From: Poa pratensis | Taxonomy: Eukaryota > Streptophyta > Magnoliopsida > Poales > Poaceae | Direction of reading: 5' to 3' | DNA length: 64,000 bases | NCBI GenBank assembly: GCA_947311845.1 | Contig: CAMZMU010000063.1 | Location: 55,923,618 to 55,987,617, forward strand | Part shown: positions 32,079 to 45,526 of the stretch, piece after piece | Layout: the number at the start of each line of letters is the position of its first letter | How positions within the stretch are numbered: position 1 is the stretch's first letter | Notes under the pieces: generated by a model | Told to the model about the DNA's origin: nothing | The model's database searches: none | The model's input: the letters and a program-made list of their open reading frames with translations, nothing else | Translations under genes and position numbers: made by a program

Positions 32079-33797
32079 AATATTTTTCCTCTTTCAGTAG
32101 GAGTGTCTGGCAGAAATATTTTCCACTCCAACTTGCAGGAAGTAACAACATGCTATTTAAGAAACATGTTAGTATGTTACGCAGTTAGTTGTTAGTTTCA
32201 TCGTAGCCGAATTTCATGTTTTCTAAGGCCAGCCACACCGTCGCGCCGGTTCAACAAAAAAATTGCCAGAGTTAGGAATCGGCGTGGTTGTGCTGCACTG
32301 TGTGAGTAGGGATTTATAGCACAAATGGGTGTGCCAGCCATGCAATCATACTTTATTGTCATCTTCGCTTCTCAAAGCTAGCCTATTGCATCGCATGCAC
32401 TACATCCAAAGATTGTAGGTCCCACAAGCATTGCATGCTTCGGTTAGGATTTAGGAACGGGATCAAAAAGATGATTCGTTTTTTTGACTGAGGGCTTGAA
32501 TCGTATGGAACCGGTACCAAAGCAAGTTTGAATCGCTTTACTGGCACAGGGTGGCTGGTCTAATCTGCTATTTTTTCTTCCTTTCCTGTTTTGGGGAATA
32601 AAAAGTTGAGTTGCAATCTTGCCTTCCTTCGGTTCAAAAGATTACTCCTTTGATTGCTTTGACCACTCTTGGAGGGTTCGGTTGAAATAAGTATGAGAAT
32701 CAGCAGTGGCAACAATTATGAGAATCATGAGTAGGAACCATAACCCTACCATCAGATTTCGTTTTAATCTATTTGTTAGTCATTTCTCGTGATTTCGTTC
32801 GTCTGAGCTCAAATGATTTTTTGTCGCTTAGACTAGCTTGCTACGGTTTGTCCTCAAAACTGGTTTTGCAGGTGGACTCAACACTGCAAGGTGGATCTGA
32901 GAAACTTAAGCTATGTTCAGAATTTCTAGCGGACAAATGTTAAAAAAATGATACTTCAAGAATTATACATTGTCTTTGTCTTACAACTAGAGAATGAATC
33001 ATATAAATTGCTCACAGAAGACTAATTTAATTGTTACTTGCGTAGTAAATTACTAGCTAGAGTCTTGAGTTGTACTGGACACAAACATAAATTCATTCAT
33101 TTAATCTTTACTAAACTACAACACCTACGGGAGCGAGTTTTGACAGTTGAAGGAGATTATATTGCATTGAGATTCCGTTTTTGGCTTTGTCCTCTACTAA
33201 TGTGCTCAAGTAAGATGGAAATTTGAGTATGACTTGTAGTCATTCTATTTCGAGTTTCGCTTGAAGTAGATTTTTTTCCCTTAGTCAATGTCTCCTTAAC
33301 CATGGTATGCATCATTTTGCTATGATATACATAACATTTCAAAGAAAATCTATTATCCACTATACTCGCACTTTTAAGTAAAACGGGGCACTTTAAATTT
33401 GGTGAAGGATATGCAAATGAAATTGAGGCGTACTTCGGTTCACATATCACCTCCGGCTAGAATTAGAGATGATGGGCGAAGCTTAATTCCTTCCTTTGCA
33501 ACTTGCAGCTATGGTTCCATTATGTAAACTGAAGATTCTAGCTGTAGAATTTCAATGATCTAAAGTATATGTACTTCTTCTCAAAGGCTATGGGATTAAT
33601 ATATATTGATACTTTTTATCTTTTATATTTAAGCTTAAGTCGTGTATTAACATACTTTTTATCTAGAAGAAGCCTATTTTGGATGTTCTTCGGAAATGAC
33701 ATACGTTTTGCTAACGGGAAGCTACCTGCCAGGCGGTATCTTTGCAAAATAAAAATATCTACGAATCAATGTATCTTCTTATCTACGAATCAACTAG
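32079..33797. other. Intergenic DNA without recognised features
   Basis: AT-rich, with scattered short frames only. No inverted termini, target duplications or conserved protein motifs were found. Confidence 0.55.
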
Positions 33798-34028
33798 TTC
33801 TGTTAAGCTCGAAGTTTGGTGCATCTTTCGATGGGTGGTCAACAGAAAGATTTGTAGAATTACACAATTTATCTACCTCACGGTACATTATTAGGCAATT
33901 TTCAACATCGTGAACAGTTAAAACATGAAATTTTTGGGGATATGAGAAACATGATTTTCTTTTCAATCGGACTAGTGCATGCAGTTAAATGGCGTGCCAT
34001 AGGGTTACCATACAGGGAAAGTTCTGGT

Positions 34029-35739
34029 TGTTGGAAATATGCCCTAGAGGCAATAATAAAGAGTTATTATCATATTTCCATGTTCATGGTAATGTTTATT
34101 CTCCATGCTATAATTGTATTACCGGAAACCTAATACATGTGTGGTTATGTAAACAACACAGAGTCCCTAGTAAGCCTCTACTAGACTAGCTCGTTGATTA
34201 ATGATGGTTATGGTTTCCTAACCATGGACATGAGTTGTCAATTAATAACGAGGTCATGTCATTGGAGAATGACGTGATGGACAGACCCAACCAAGCATAG
34301 CAATATTGATCGGATCAATAAGTATATATTGCCATGTCTTGTATTGTCAAGTATCCTGTTTCTTTGACCATGAGATTATGTCTATCCCGGGTACTGAGGA
34401 ATACGTCTTGGGAACTTCAAACGTCACTTCGTAACTGGGTGACTATAAAGGTGTCTTACAGGTATCTCCGAAAGTACTTGTTGATTTGCATGTATCAAGA
34501 CTGGGATTTGTCCTCCGTGTGACGGAGAGATATACTCTGGGCCCACTCGGTAATGCACATTCGGTATCGCTTGCAAGCACGTGACTAAAGAGTTAGCCAC
34601 ATGGAATGTTGTATTATGGAACGAGTAAAGAGTACTTACTAGTAACGAGATTGAGCTAGGTATGGTGATACCGCCGATCAGATCTCGGGTAAGTAAAATA
34701 TCGTGAGACAAAGGAAATGGAATACGTTGACATTGTGGTTCACACCGATAACGATCTTCGTTGAAGTTGTGGGAGTCATTATGGGCATCCAGGTCCCGCT
34801 AATGGTTATTGATCGTAGAGGAGTGTCGATCATGTCCACTTGTTCTCGAACCCGTAGGGTCACACACTTAAAGTTCGGTAACGCTAGAGTAGCTTTGGGA
34901 TAATTATAATGGTGAGACCGAAGGTTGTTCGGAGTCCCGGATAGGATCCGGGATATCACAAGGAGCTCTGGAGGAGTCCGGAGATAAAGTTTCATATATA
35001 GGAATGTGGTTTTTGGGTTCCGGAAAGGCTCAGGAATTAACCGATATTGTATCGGGTTTTTCCTGAAATGTTCCGGTGGGTCCCATGGTGGGGCCCACTA
35101 TCCCGAACGTCTCACTTAGGATATTTGGCAGCCAAGTTCCTTCCTTGAGAAGTCTTGGCAGCTAGGTTCCTTCCTGGGGAAGACTTGGAGGCTGGTTCCT
35201 TCCTGGGGAAGATTTGGAGGCTGGTTTCTTCCAGGGGAAGATTTGGAGGCTGGTTCCTTCCTGGGGAAGCTCAGGAGGCAAGCCTCACAGCTCCTCCCCA
35301 CATCCTACATAAGGAGTATACCATTTGGGGAAAGAATGGGATTGATTCCTAAGCCGGTACACTTCCTCTTGCTCCTTTCTCTTGTGGTCTTGGCTTGGTG
35401 AAGCCCTGCCCGCGTGAGAGCTCACCGAACCACCACACCGTCGTGCTGCTGGTTTGAATCCCATCTACTTCTCCTTCAAGCTTGCTGGATCAAGAAGAGG
35501 AGACATTGTTGAGCCGTACGTGTGTAAATCTCGGAGGCACCGCTCGTTGTGGTGCTGATCGGAGTGAACCGCATCAAGGTCTACACCAAGCTGCGTTGTG
35601 ATTAACGTCCAACGCTCGTGTTCTTCGAGGGTATGTTGATTGCCCTCCCCGTTACTTGCATCTCCTTAGATAAGATCTTTGGGTGTTGCTTCCGCATGTG
35701 AGAGAAATTTTTTGATTTTCTGTCGCGCATATCCCTACA
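34029..35739 (+). repeat. 5' LTR of the copia element (1711 bp)
   Basis: Starts TGTTGG, ends CCTACA. It holds five degenerate units of about 30 bp (GGTTCCTTCCTGGGGAAGAT type) at about 35135-35278. It differs from the 3' LTR at a small number of positions seen by eye, such as single-base indels near 34122 and 34511. Confidence 0.9.
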
Positions 35740-35740
35740 G

Positions 35741-35754
35741 TGGTATCAGAGCCG
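35741..35754 (+). other. Primer-binding site, initiator-Met tRNA type
   Basis: TGGTATCAGAGCCG two bases after the LTR end is the standard copia primer site in plants. Confidence 0.85.
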
Positions 35755-35959
35755 TGCTTTGCGTAGTTGCTTTGTACGGATAGAACACAAGGAGTTGTGT
35801 GGCGTTTGATATTTATTGTTGCTACCCTCTCGCGTGTACTTCTTGGTTTTGTGGCATGGTAAGATGCAGCGGCCCGGACCAACTTTACAGTCTTCGGATT
35901 GAGACCGGTTCTGCACTTGACATGCAACTGGTTTGCATATGCGGCTGGCGGGTGTATGT

Positions 35960-37735
35960 CGCTGATGCATGTAAAATGCATACATGAACTTTGCACTTTA
36001 ATTGCTTATATTCCAATCATATTTGCATCATATAAGGGTTATATCAATGTTTTATAATGATTTTTGGGAATATTCATTTATTTCCTATTTTTATGGAATT
36101 AACCCTGCACAGGCAGAAAACCCCGTTTCTTATTTTAATGTTTCAGGGACCCAAAACGTCAACGAAATCACCTGGAAATTTACGGGCGTCAATATTTGGA
36201 AGGAAGAAGACCTGTGGGCAAAGGAAGCGAGCAAACGAGGCTCGAGGGCCAAACGAGGGGGGCCCACGCGGCCTGGTACTGTAGCCGCGTGGGACCCACC
36301 CATTTGGGCCTCGTGGCTCCGTTGCCTTCGATCTTTTCTCCACCGACATCGTCTTGACCTAAAAACGCCTATAAAAAAGGTCCCCCGACGTTCTCTGGAA
36401 GGAGCGCCGCACAAACACAGAAACACCGAAACGGAGATCAGGAGCTGCAGATTGGAGGGGGAAAACTCCGGCGGGGCGCTGCCGGCGTGGTATCCATCTT
36501 CTCCATCGACTTCTCCACCGTCTCCATGATGAAGAGGGAGTAGTCCACCTCTGGACTATGGGTTTGTGGAAGTAACTTATGTATCTCTCCTCTCTTGAGT
36601 TTCACTAATTAGCACCGTATGAGCTGCTGAACATGATTACGGTCACCGTTGTAATACCTTTGTGGTGGATCTTTATGAGTTAATATATGTTTGAGATTGC
36701 AATGTTTGTTTCAGTTATGAGAATAGATGCATATTATGTACCCCGTTCTTGTCTACTTGTTTTGATCAAGCATGTTTATGAGAGCGTGTGTGGGGGAACG
36801 TGTGCATTAGTTGAAGTAACAGGGGGTGGCTAGTGCAGTGAACGTGAGAGAAAGTTCTGCGATCCACTTTGGTATCTTTACCTTACTTTGTTGCCTCACT
36901 AGGGATAAACTAAAATACCATGCTACCGGGGATGTGGGCGTGACCATTGCCACTACTCCATGACTAGATCTAGCATGTTCTTATTTTCACTTCATGTCAA
37001 GATACTTAATGCTATACTCTGAGTTATCTTAATTACTGAGGTGTTATGATTTAGTTCGCATCTTGGTGGAGTATAAGAGAGGTTAATAACCAAAAGATCT
37101 CTATGTTAGGACGTGATGCCCATATATCTAAGTAACTTGTTATCAAACCCTGTGTTGCAATCTCATATGTTAACTGTGTGTGTTCCATTGTCTACCACTT
37201 TATAAAGAGAGAGTGCATTTGTGAAATCATGAACCCCGGTCCATTTTTAATCATAAGAAACACCTTTCCAACACCATATACCACTTTTCTATTTTCATCC
37301 ATCATTAAATCCGAAAATACAAAAATTCTTTTCATCTTGCATACATCATTCAAAAACCCAAAAATATCATCTATCATTGCATCCACCATCATTGCATATT
37401 TATTTCTTGTTTTCATTGCATAACTATCCTGATATCATTCTTACACCTTGTGCTTGACAACCACAGGTGAGGTTGAGGACCAAAACATCTAACCTTGTTT
37501 TGTAGGTAACCAAAAGAAGGATAAGAAGATAAATCTACCACTTCAGATTCCCCGAGAGTTCGATATTAAACCCTCGAGTCACCCTCGTGGGGAAAACTGT
37601 CTTCCACTTACTATACACTCTGCACTTGGAGTCTCAACCTAATCCCGTTTACTTTTGCAGGTATCAAGGCCTTGCTCTTCGGGACCATCAGTCGCTCTTA
37701 TCATAGTGAAACCGGATTTACAATGGAGGGCTTAT
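35960..37735 (+). other. Foreign-looking segment in the copia leader
   Basis: Leader sequence typical of the family runs up to GGCTGGCGGGTGT (about 35955) and resumes near 37760 (TTGTGGTTTTTGCGTAGGTAAG). Between them is DNA resembling untranslated leaders of other cereal retrotransposons: an AT-rich start, a GC-richer middle (36200-36530) and an AT-rich remainder. A 175-codon plus frame (36002-36529) lacks any known motif. I did not find clean target duplications, so it may be a family feature and not an insertion. Confidence 0.4.
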
Positions 37736-37759
37736 AGAAGTTAATAAGCAACTTGTATT

Positions 37760-40700
37760 ATCAGCGTTGTGGTTTTTGCGTAGGTAAGAACGGTTCTTAC
37801 GCAGCCCCTAGAAGCCACGTAAAATTGCAAAAATCAAGGGAGAGGCGTCTAACTTGTTTTTGCAGGGGTGGTTGTGATTTGGTATAGCCCAATTTTACAA
37901 TATTTGTTGTATGAGATGCACATTGATTGTAATATTATTTTGTGACCTGCGTGTCATGAGATCGGCAGCCGGCAGGAGCCAAATGGTTGTCTTATTATTT
38001 TGTGACCTGCGTGTCAACTTAATACGCCATGTAATTGCATTACTTTATCGCTAAGGAGTTAGCAATAGTTGTGGATGCAACGTGATGGTGGAGGCAACCA
38101 TGCATCTTGCTAGAGGGATGATGGAGATCATGCCGTGCGTTCTAGATGGAGATCAAGACGCAAGAAAAGGGCTATACCATATCACATTGTTTTAATGTGA
38201 TGTTTATCCTTTATGCATCTTATTCTGCGTGTGCACGACGGTAGCATTATAAGATGATCCCTCACTCAATTCAAGATCGTGTTCCCCCAAGTATGCCACC
38301 GCCAAGACAGTTCTTCGTTTCTAAGCACCACGTGATGATCGGGTGTGATGGATTCTACGTTCCACACAGCGGGTGTTGCTCGAGCCTAGCATGTACAGAC
38401 ATGGCCTCGGCACACAGGCAGATATACTTGGGTTAGCTTAACGAGCCTAGCATGTGCAGACATGGCCTCGGAACACAAGAACCGAAAGGTTAAACACGAG
38501 TCATATGGATGATATGATCAACATGGTTGATGTTCACCATTGAAGCTACATCGGCTCACGTGATGATCGGAGTTTGGTGTGGTGGATTTGGATCGTGTTC
38601 CACTTAACAACTATGAGGGATGTTGGTTTAAGTGGGAGTTCACTTGGTAATTTGATTACGCTGAACTCTTTATCATGAACATAGTCCAAATTATGTATTT
38701 GCATCATTCATTGTAGTCAATGGCATTCGTTTTCTCAACTACCACTAGGCTTGATTGATTGAGATAGATTAAACTGTTGGATATCTGGTAATTATCTTTA
38801 CGGACTAGTACCGTACTGTGAGGATTGTCCTCAAAAGTATCAAGTTAAGATTTAGTCCTATTGCAAACTTTTGGTAACCCTCCTGCTCAATGTATGTCAT
38901 TAGATATGATCTATGAGATATGCATATATAGATGTGATCTAAGAGCATTGATTCCAGTTTAGCGTCTTATGTCATACTTGCCTCAGTGGAACTCAAACCT
39001 CAGAAATGTTTTTGAGCACTGAGTGTCTGAGAGACAATCCAGGAGCTGAAATTGTTTCAGACACAACCAATGGTTGAATGATATATGATATCAAAAGATT
39101 GGTTTGTGTGCAAATGACCAAGGATAATTCAGTGAGTTAACATGTATACCTAGATTGTCTAGGTACATGTCAATGTTGTAGACGCTTGGCGTCCTAAACC
39201 CCAACCAGTTGGGCACTGATAGTATTCTTGTTTTCCCTCCCTCCGTGCAATAGTAGCATTCTCATGAATTGTTCATGACTGAGATGGAAAACAGTATGGG
39301 TGATTTGATCACTATGCTTAAAAGACTGTTAAGAGTGGAATCTAGAAGAACGCCAATCATTTGATGATGGTAAAACTTTCAGACACGGGGAAACCGGAAG
39401 AGGAACTACAGAAAGAATCTGGCAGTAAAATAAAAGTCTGGAAATGTCCAGCTCAGGTATAATTGTTATACATGTTATTGATGTATTGTTTGTTGGTCAA
39501 ACAACGTACTTCTTGGGTATAGTGACCAATTGTTGATCACAAGGATACCAGGTCGGTTGCTCTTGTTTGCAACTCGATGCAAGAAATACAATGGCCTAAG
39601 AGACCAACAAAGGATGTTATGGTGTGTGACAAGAACAAAGCAATAGTTGCTACGGTCGTCGTCATACATTCAGGATTTGGTGAAATCTTGACAAGTAACA
39701 AAATACATCTATAACACTGGCGCTAAACGTCGTAAGATTCATGATTAGAATTCCACATTTTGTGGTACTGCCGTCTAAGTCATATTGGAAAGAATCACAT
39801 GAAGAGACTCCATAGTGATGGAATTTCTGGAGTCATTTGATTATGAATCATTTGACGCTTGTGAATCATTTCAAAAGGAAATGACTAAAGACGTCGTTCA
39901 TAGGCAATGTTGAACAAACGGTTAACTTGTTGGAGATCATACATGTGATGTATGTGGCACAGAAGTGTAACCGTGGGCAGTAGATTCTTTTACTTCATAT
40001 CCTTCTCGGATGTTTTGAATAGATATATGAGTATATGTTCAAACGATACATAAGACTGAAACTTTTGAAAAGTTCAATAATTTCAGCATGAAGTGGAAAT
40101 CATTGTAACAAGAAAATAAAATCTCTATGATTGGATCACGGAGATAAGTATTTGAGTTACAAGTTTAGCGAACATCTGAAAGGTTGCGGAATTGTTCCAC
40201 AACTTACGTCACCCGGAACACCATAGGTGTATGATGTGTCCGAGAGACGTGATCGAGCCTATTTTGACATGGTGAGATCGATGATGTTATTAATCTGCCA
40301 TTATCTTTTGTAGTTGTGCTTTAGAGACTGTCGCTTACACACTGAAAAGAGCGCCATCTAAATCCGTTTGAACGACACCATATGAGATATGGCACGGGGA
40401 TGCGATGCATATGTAAAGGAGTTTACTATTAGCTCGATCCTAAAACGGATATGTTTTGTTTCTTCGTTGGTTATGCCAAAAACGTTTTGGTATTCCTCGG
40501 CTACCGCACGTAAGGCAAAATGTTTGTCAGGAACAATGTGTGTTTTACGAGAAAGAGTTTCTTGCAAAAACATGAGTGGGAGGACAGTGCAGCTCGACGA
40601 GATTGTGAATCTTCGTCTTCAGGTCAGAGTGGCGCATCGGAAGAGGTTCCGGAGTTTCTCACTTTGACTGATACGGAAGCTTCTACATGTGATGTAGTAA

Positions 40701-40790
40701 CTTCAGTCGAGCCAGCAGCTGAACCATGAAGATGTAGTAGGACTCACCCGAAACCAGAATGGTTATCGGATGGAATATTATTGTTAGACA
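37760..40790 (+). other. Copia non-coding interior
   Basis: Family-specific leader and degenerate gag-to-integrase territory without an open frame. Stops occur in all frames at short spacing, and I could not place any gag or integrase motif with confidence. Confidence 0.5.
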
Positions 40791-40799
40791 ATGATAAGC

Positions 40800-42240
40800 C
40801 TGCTACCTACACATAAGCAATGATGGGCCCTGACTCCGCTAAATGGCTAGGCGCCATGAGATCCGAGATAGACTCCATTTACGAAAATCAAGTTTGGAAC
40901 TTGGTAGTCCCTACGGAAGGCGTAATGCCTACGAACGTATATGGATCTATAACAGATATGGATGTTTACATCCATGAAGCTTGACTTATGAAAGGTGTTT
41001 CTGTCAAGTTCAAAGAGTTGACTACGATGAGATTTGTCTCCCGTAGCAAGCTTGAAAGTCTGTTCGGATAAATCTAGCAATTGCTACATATATGATATGG
41101 CAAATGGACTTCAAAACAGCGTTCCTAATGGAAGCTAACCGAGGACATGCATTTGATGCAATCTGAGGGTTTGTCGTTGCATATAATGCTAGAAAGGTAT
41201 GCTCACTTCAGAGTTCATTTTATGGAACTGAAGCAAGCATGACGGAGTTGGAATATTTGCCTAGATGAAGTGTTAAAATGTTTTGACTTCATCGTGGACG
41301 GCAAAGATGCTTGAGAATTCAAGAAAGTAAGTGGGAGCGCCGAGAAATATTTCTAAAACTTTATGTGGAGACATATTGTTGATTTGAAATAATGTATATT
41401 TTCTTAATACAGCTAAATCTTCATTGAAAATAGTTTTCTATGAATGATTAAAGCAAAGATGCCTACATATTGGATATAAAGATCTATGGAGATAGATTCC
41501 GATACCTAATATGGCTAAGCCAGAGTACATGGACATAGTACTGAAGTAGTTCGGTATGAAAAGGCAAGAAGTGTTCTTACCATGTTCATATGGTTGAAGT
41601 TGAGCAAGACTCAGTGTCTTCGACACATGATGAGCAAGAATGCATGATTGATTGGATCAATCATTCATACCATAACATGTACACAACCAGATGTGTCCTA
41701 TGCCATAAGTGTTATGAGCAGATACCAGAGTGATCATGGATGATGATCACTGGACAACAGTGAAAAACTTCCTTAAGTACTTGAGAAGGACTAAGGAGTT
41801 GTTTCTCGTTCTATGGAGGTCATGATGAGCTCGTTGTAAGGGGTTACACCGATGCTAGACTCATGACTAATCCTGACGATTATCGATCTCAATCAAACTT
41901 GCTGGTTATTCGGAGACGCAGTAAGCTGGAAGGAGTTCCATGCTGGATTTGGAAGTGTTCCAAAGTTTAACACTGTGACGAATTCTACAATGATAGCTGA
42001 GTATATCGCCGCTTTGGAAGCAGCGAAGGAGGGTGTTGAATCAAAAGTTCGTAACTGAACTTGGTGTAGCTCCGACGAAGGTAAAGCTATGGAGCTCCAT
42101 TGTGAGACAATGTTTGGCTCCATAATTAATGCCGAGGAGTTAAGGTTCCACCAGAGATTCCAACATATACAAAGCTGATTCCACATCATTATGAATGAGT
42201 GGAGCGTGAAGACGCAAAGATATGCAAAATACAAACGGAC
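40800..42240 (+). pseudogene. Remnant of copia RT and RNase H
   Basis: Short stretches translate to recognisable copia pol pieces in shifting frames: MRSEIDSIYENQVWNLV (about 40857-40905), MDFKTAFL (about 41104-41130), a LKQA-like block near 41230, and GYTDARLMTNPDDYRSQSN with AEYIAALEAAKEG at 41842-42030. Dozens of stops and indels separate them. The order is RT then RNase H, as in copia. No function is possible. Confidence 0.8.
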
Positions 42241-42365
42241 CTGAGGTGTCAGACCCGTTGACTAAAACTTCTTCCACTAGCCAAACATGATCAACACCAT
42301 AAGCCCATGGGTGTTAGATCCTTACAATGTTAACTAGATTATTGACTCTAGTGCAAGTGGGAGAT

Positions 42366-44106
42366 TGTTGGAAATATGCCCTAGAGGCAATAATAAAGAG
42401 TTATTATCATATTTCCATGTTCATGGTAATGTTTATTCTCCATGCTATAATTGTATTAACCGGAAACCTAATACATGTGTGGTTATGTAAACAACACAGA
42501 GTCCCTAGTAAGCCTCTACTAGACTAGCTCGTTGATTAATGATGGTTATGGTTTCCTAACCATGGACATGAGTTGTCAATTAATAACGAGGTCATGTCAT
42601 TGGAGAATGACGTGATGGACAGACCCAACCAAGCATAGCAATATTGATCGGATCAATAAGTATATATTGCCATGTCTTGTATTGTCAAGTATCCTGTTTC
42701 TTTGACCATGAGATTATGTCTATCCCGGGTACTGAGGAATACGTCTTGGGGACTTCAAACGTCACTTCGTAACTGGGTGACTATAAAGGTGTCTTACAGG
42801 TATCTCCGAAAGTACTTGTTGATTTGCATGTATCAAGACTGGGATTTGTCCCTCCGTGTGACGGAGAGATATACTCTGGGCCCACTCGTAATGCACATTC
42901 GGTATCGCTTGCAAGCACATGACTAAAGAGTTAGCCACATGGAATATTGTATTATGGAACGAGTAAAGAGTACTTACTAGTAACGAGATTGAGCTAGGTA
43001 TGGCGATACCGCCGATCAGATCTCGGGTAAGTAAAATATCGTGAGACTAAGGAAATGGAATACGTTGACATTGTGGTTCACACCGATAACGATCTTCGTT
43101 GAACTTGTGGGAGTCATTATGGGCATCCAGGTCCCGCTAATGGTTATTGATCGTAGAGGAGTCTCGATCATGTCCACTTGTTCTCGAACCCGTAGGGTCA
43201 CACACTTAAAGTTCGGTAACGCTAGAGTAGCTTTGGGATAATTATAATAGTGAGACCGAAGGTTGTTCGGAGTCCCGGATAGGATCCGGGATATCACAAG
43301 GAGCTCCGGAAGAGTCCGGAGATAAAGTTTCATATATAGGAATGTGGTTTTTGGGTTCCGGAAATGTTCAGGAATTAACCGATATTGTATCGGGGTTTTT
43401 CCTGAAATGTTCCGGTGGGTCCCATGGTGGGGCCCACTATCCCGAACGTCCCACTTAGGATATTTGGCAGCCAAGTTCCTTCCTTGAGAAGTCTTGGCAG
43501 CTAGGTTCCTTCCTGGGGAAGCCTTGGAGGTTGGTTCCTTCCTGGGGAAGATTTGGAGGCTGGTTTCTTCCTGGGGAAGATTTGGAGGCTGGTTTCTTCC
43601 AGGGGAAGATTTGGAGGCTGGTTCCTTCCTGGGGAAGCTCAGGAGGCAAGCCTCATAGCTCCTCCCCACATCCTACATAAGGAGTATACCATTTGGGGAA
43701 AGAATGGATTGATTCCTAAGCCGGTACACTTCCTCTTGTTCCTTTCTCTTGTGGTCTTGGCTTGGTGAAGCCCTGCCCGCGTGAGAGCTCACCAAACCAC
43801 CACACCGTCGTGCTGCTGGTTTGAATCGCATCTACTTCTCCTTCAAGCTTGCTGGATCAAGAAGAGGAGACGTTGCTGAGCCGTACGTGTGTAAATTTCG
43901 GAGGCACCGCTCGTTGTGGTGCTGATCGGAGTGAACCGCATCAAGGTCTACACCAAGCTGCGTTGTGATTAACGTCCAACGCTCGTGTTCTTCGAGGGTA
44001 TGTTGATTGCCCTCCCCGTTACTTGTATCTCCTTAGATAAGATCTTTGGGTGTTGCTTCCGCATGTGAGAGAAATTTTTTGATTTTCTGTCGCGCATATC
44101 CCTACA
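42366..44106 (+). repeat. 3' LTR of the copia element (1741 bp)
   Basis: Same ends as the 5' LTR. It is 30 bp longer because the GGTTCCTTCCTGGGGAAG-type array (about 43475-43648) has one extra unit. Confidence 0.9.
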
Positions 44107-44111
44107 CTGGT

Positions 44112-45526
44112 ACCATAACAAATAGTCACCATGAACTCAATAAAGCAAAATGTCCTTGGGACTACATTTAACACTAATTTTGCAAGCTCATATACTGCCA
44201 ATAGCCAGCTTAGTTGATATGCAAAGCTGATAGCCTGATACCTCTTCGGAATAGCATGCTGGTTTATTTAGTACAAAGTCGCTAAACGCAATATACTGAA
44301 CAGTGAACACAAATGATTCATCTAATAATTGTTGTGCAGGACCTTGAAAACAGCCTGTCGCACTTAGACACGAGTCAGGCCTGCCCCATTTCTTAGGTAG
44401 ATATTTTGACAGCTGACAAAGAAGGCATAGCAAGCTTGGATAAACAGTTATCCATTCAACGGATTTGTTTACATGAGGCATCTGAAAAACAATAACAAAA
44501 GGCATCAATTATGAATAGCACCCAAGATGTTGTTGAAAGCACTAAGTACAATATTCTATTTCTTAGTACAAAAGACCCGATTATTAGTTATTATAATTAA
44601 TAAACACTTGCTTTAACAAATATTAGAGTTGACTTTGCGCAGATGGTCCCGACTAAGAAAGTAACTTGCTGAGAAGTGAGCTATCTCTCCGCAACTGCTA
44701 ATCTTGTGTGAGGGTTTCAGAAAATGCAATATGATTATTTTTACATTTTTGTGATCATTGATTGGACTTTTATGCAGAATTGGAGATTGATGAGCTACAT
44801 GATTGGACTTATTTATTACTTCATATGAGCTAGTTGATCTTAGTTGTATTTAATTTAAAATGCACTACCTAACCTAAAATGATAAATCATTTCAATAATC
44901 AGAAACAGTGATAATAATAAATCATAAAATTGACATTGTAACGCTAAAAGAAATCGGAATTTGTTTTAGGATCATTCATAACAGTATGCTAGTGGTACCT
45001 TTAGGAAAGAGGGGATAGGTTGAGGTAAAGCTTCAGAGACCAATGAAGAATTTCAGAGTTGGATATTAAAAAAGTAGTTAAGGCACTTTGTATTTAATAG
45101 TGAGCCTAATTTACGTGTCAATATATCCAGGCACTGAACCATCCAAGATTTAGATCTAGAATTAACTATAATATTACGGTTTGACGGTCATAAGAAGCAT
45201 AACAAAGTTAGCATTTTTTAGCAGCACCACAAGTTCTACACATCGTGTTACTACATTTGAAACAAAGAGGGTTCTCAGTTAAGTATCTTTGTCAAAATCA
45301 ACTATAACAATCTCATCCTACTGAATTTGGACCGGAAAAATTATCTACAAGAGAGAATATTCAAAGAAATGGTAACCACTAGTGCAATACTTAGAAGTGA
45401 TCGCGCAGGAACAGGTTCCTATTACAAGGTCTAGCTGGCCAACTATGATACATATAACGAAAAACTAAAACATTAAAATAAATAAAATGATCTATATATG
45501 TCATGAATAAGTAATTTTCACTAACC
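44112..45526. other. 3' flank of F-box copy B
   Basis: Continues segment B after the copia element and aligns with 24340-25872 of copy A. No gene. It is the empty site for the Stowaway element near 44490. Confidence 0.6.

Larger units (their letters stand above)
34029..44106 (+). mobile_element. BARE1/WIS/Angela-type copia element, non-autonomous
   Basis: Perfect duplications CTGGT (34024-34028, 44107-44111) bound a 10,078-bp element. LTRs start TGTTGGAAATATGCCCTAGA and end CCCTACA, the signature of the abundant Triticeae copia family. The primer site TGGTATCAGAGCC follows at 35741 (initiator-Met tRNA type), and AAGTGGGAGA precedes the 3' LTR. The 6.6-kb interior has no intact gag or pol frame, only degenerate pol remnants. 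The element must therefore have been moved by proteins supplied in trans. Confidence 0.9.

Noticed and set aside
36002..36529. 175-codon frame in the copia interior as gag
   Set aside because: No capsid or zinc-knuckle motif, and its position in the leader does not suit gag.
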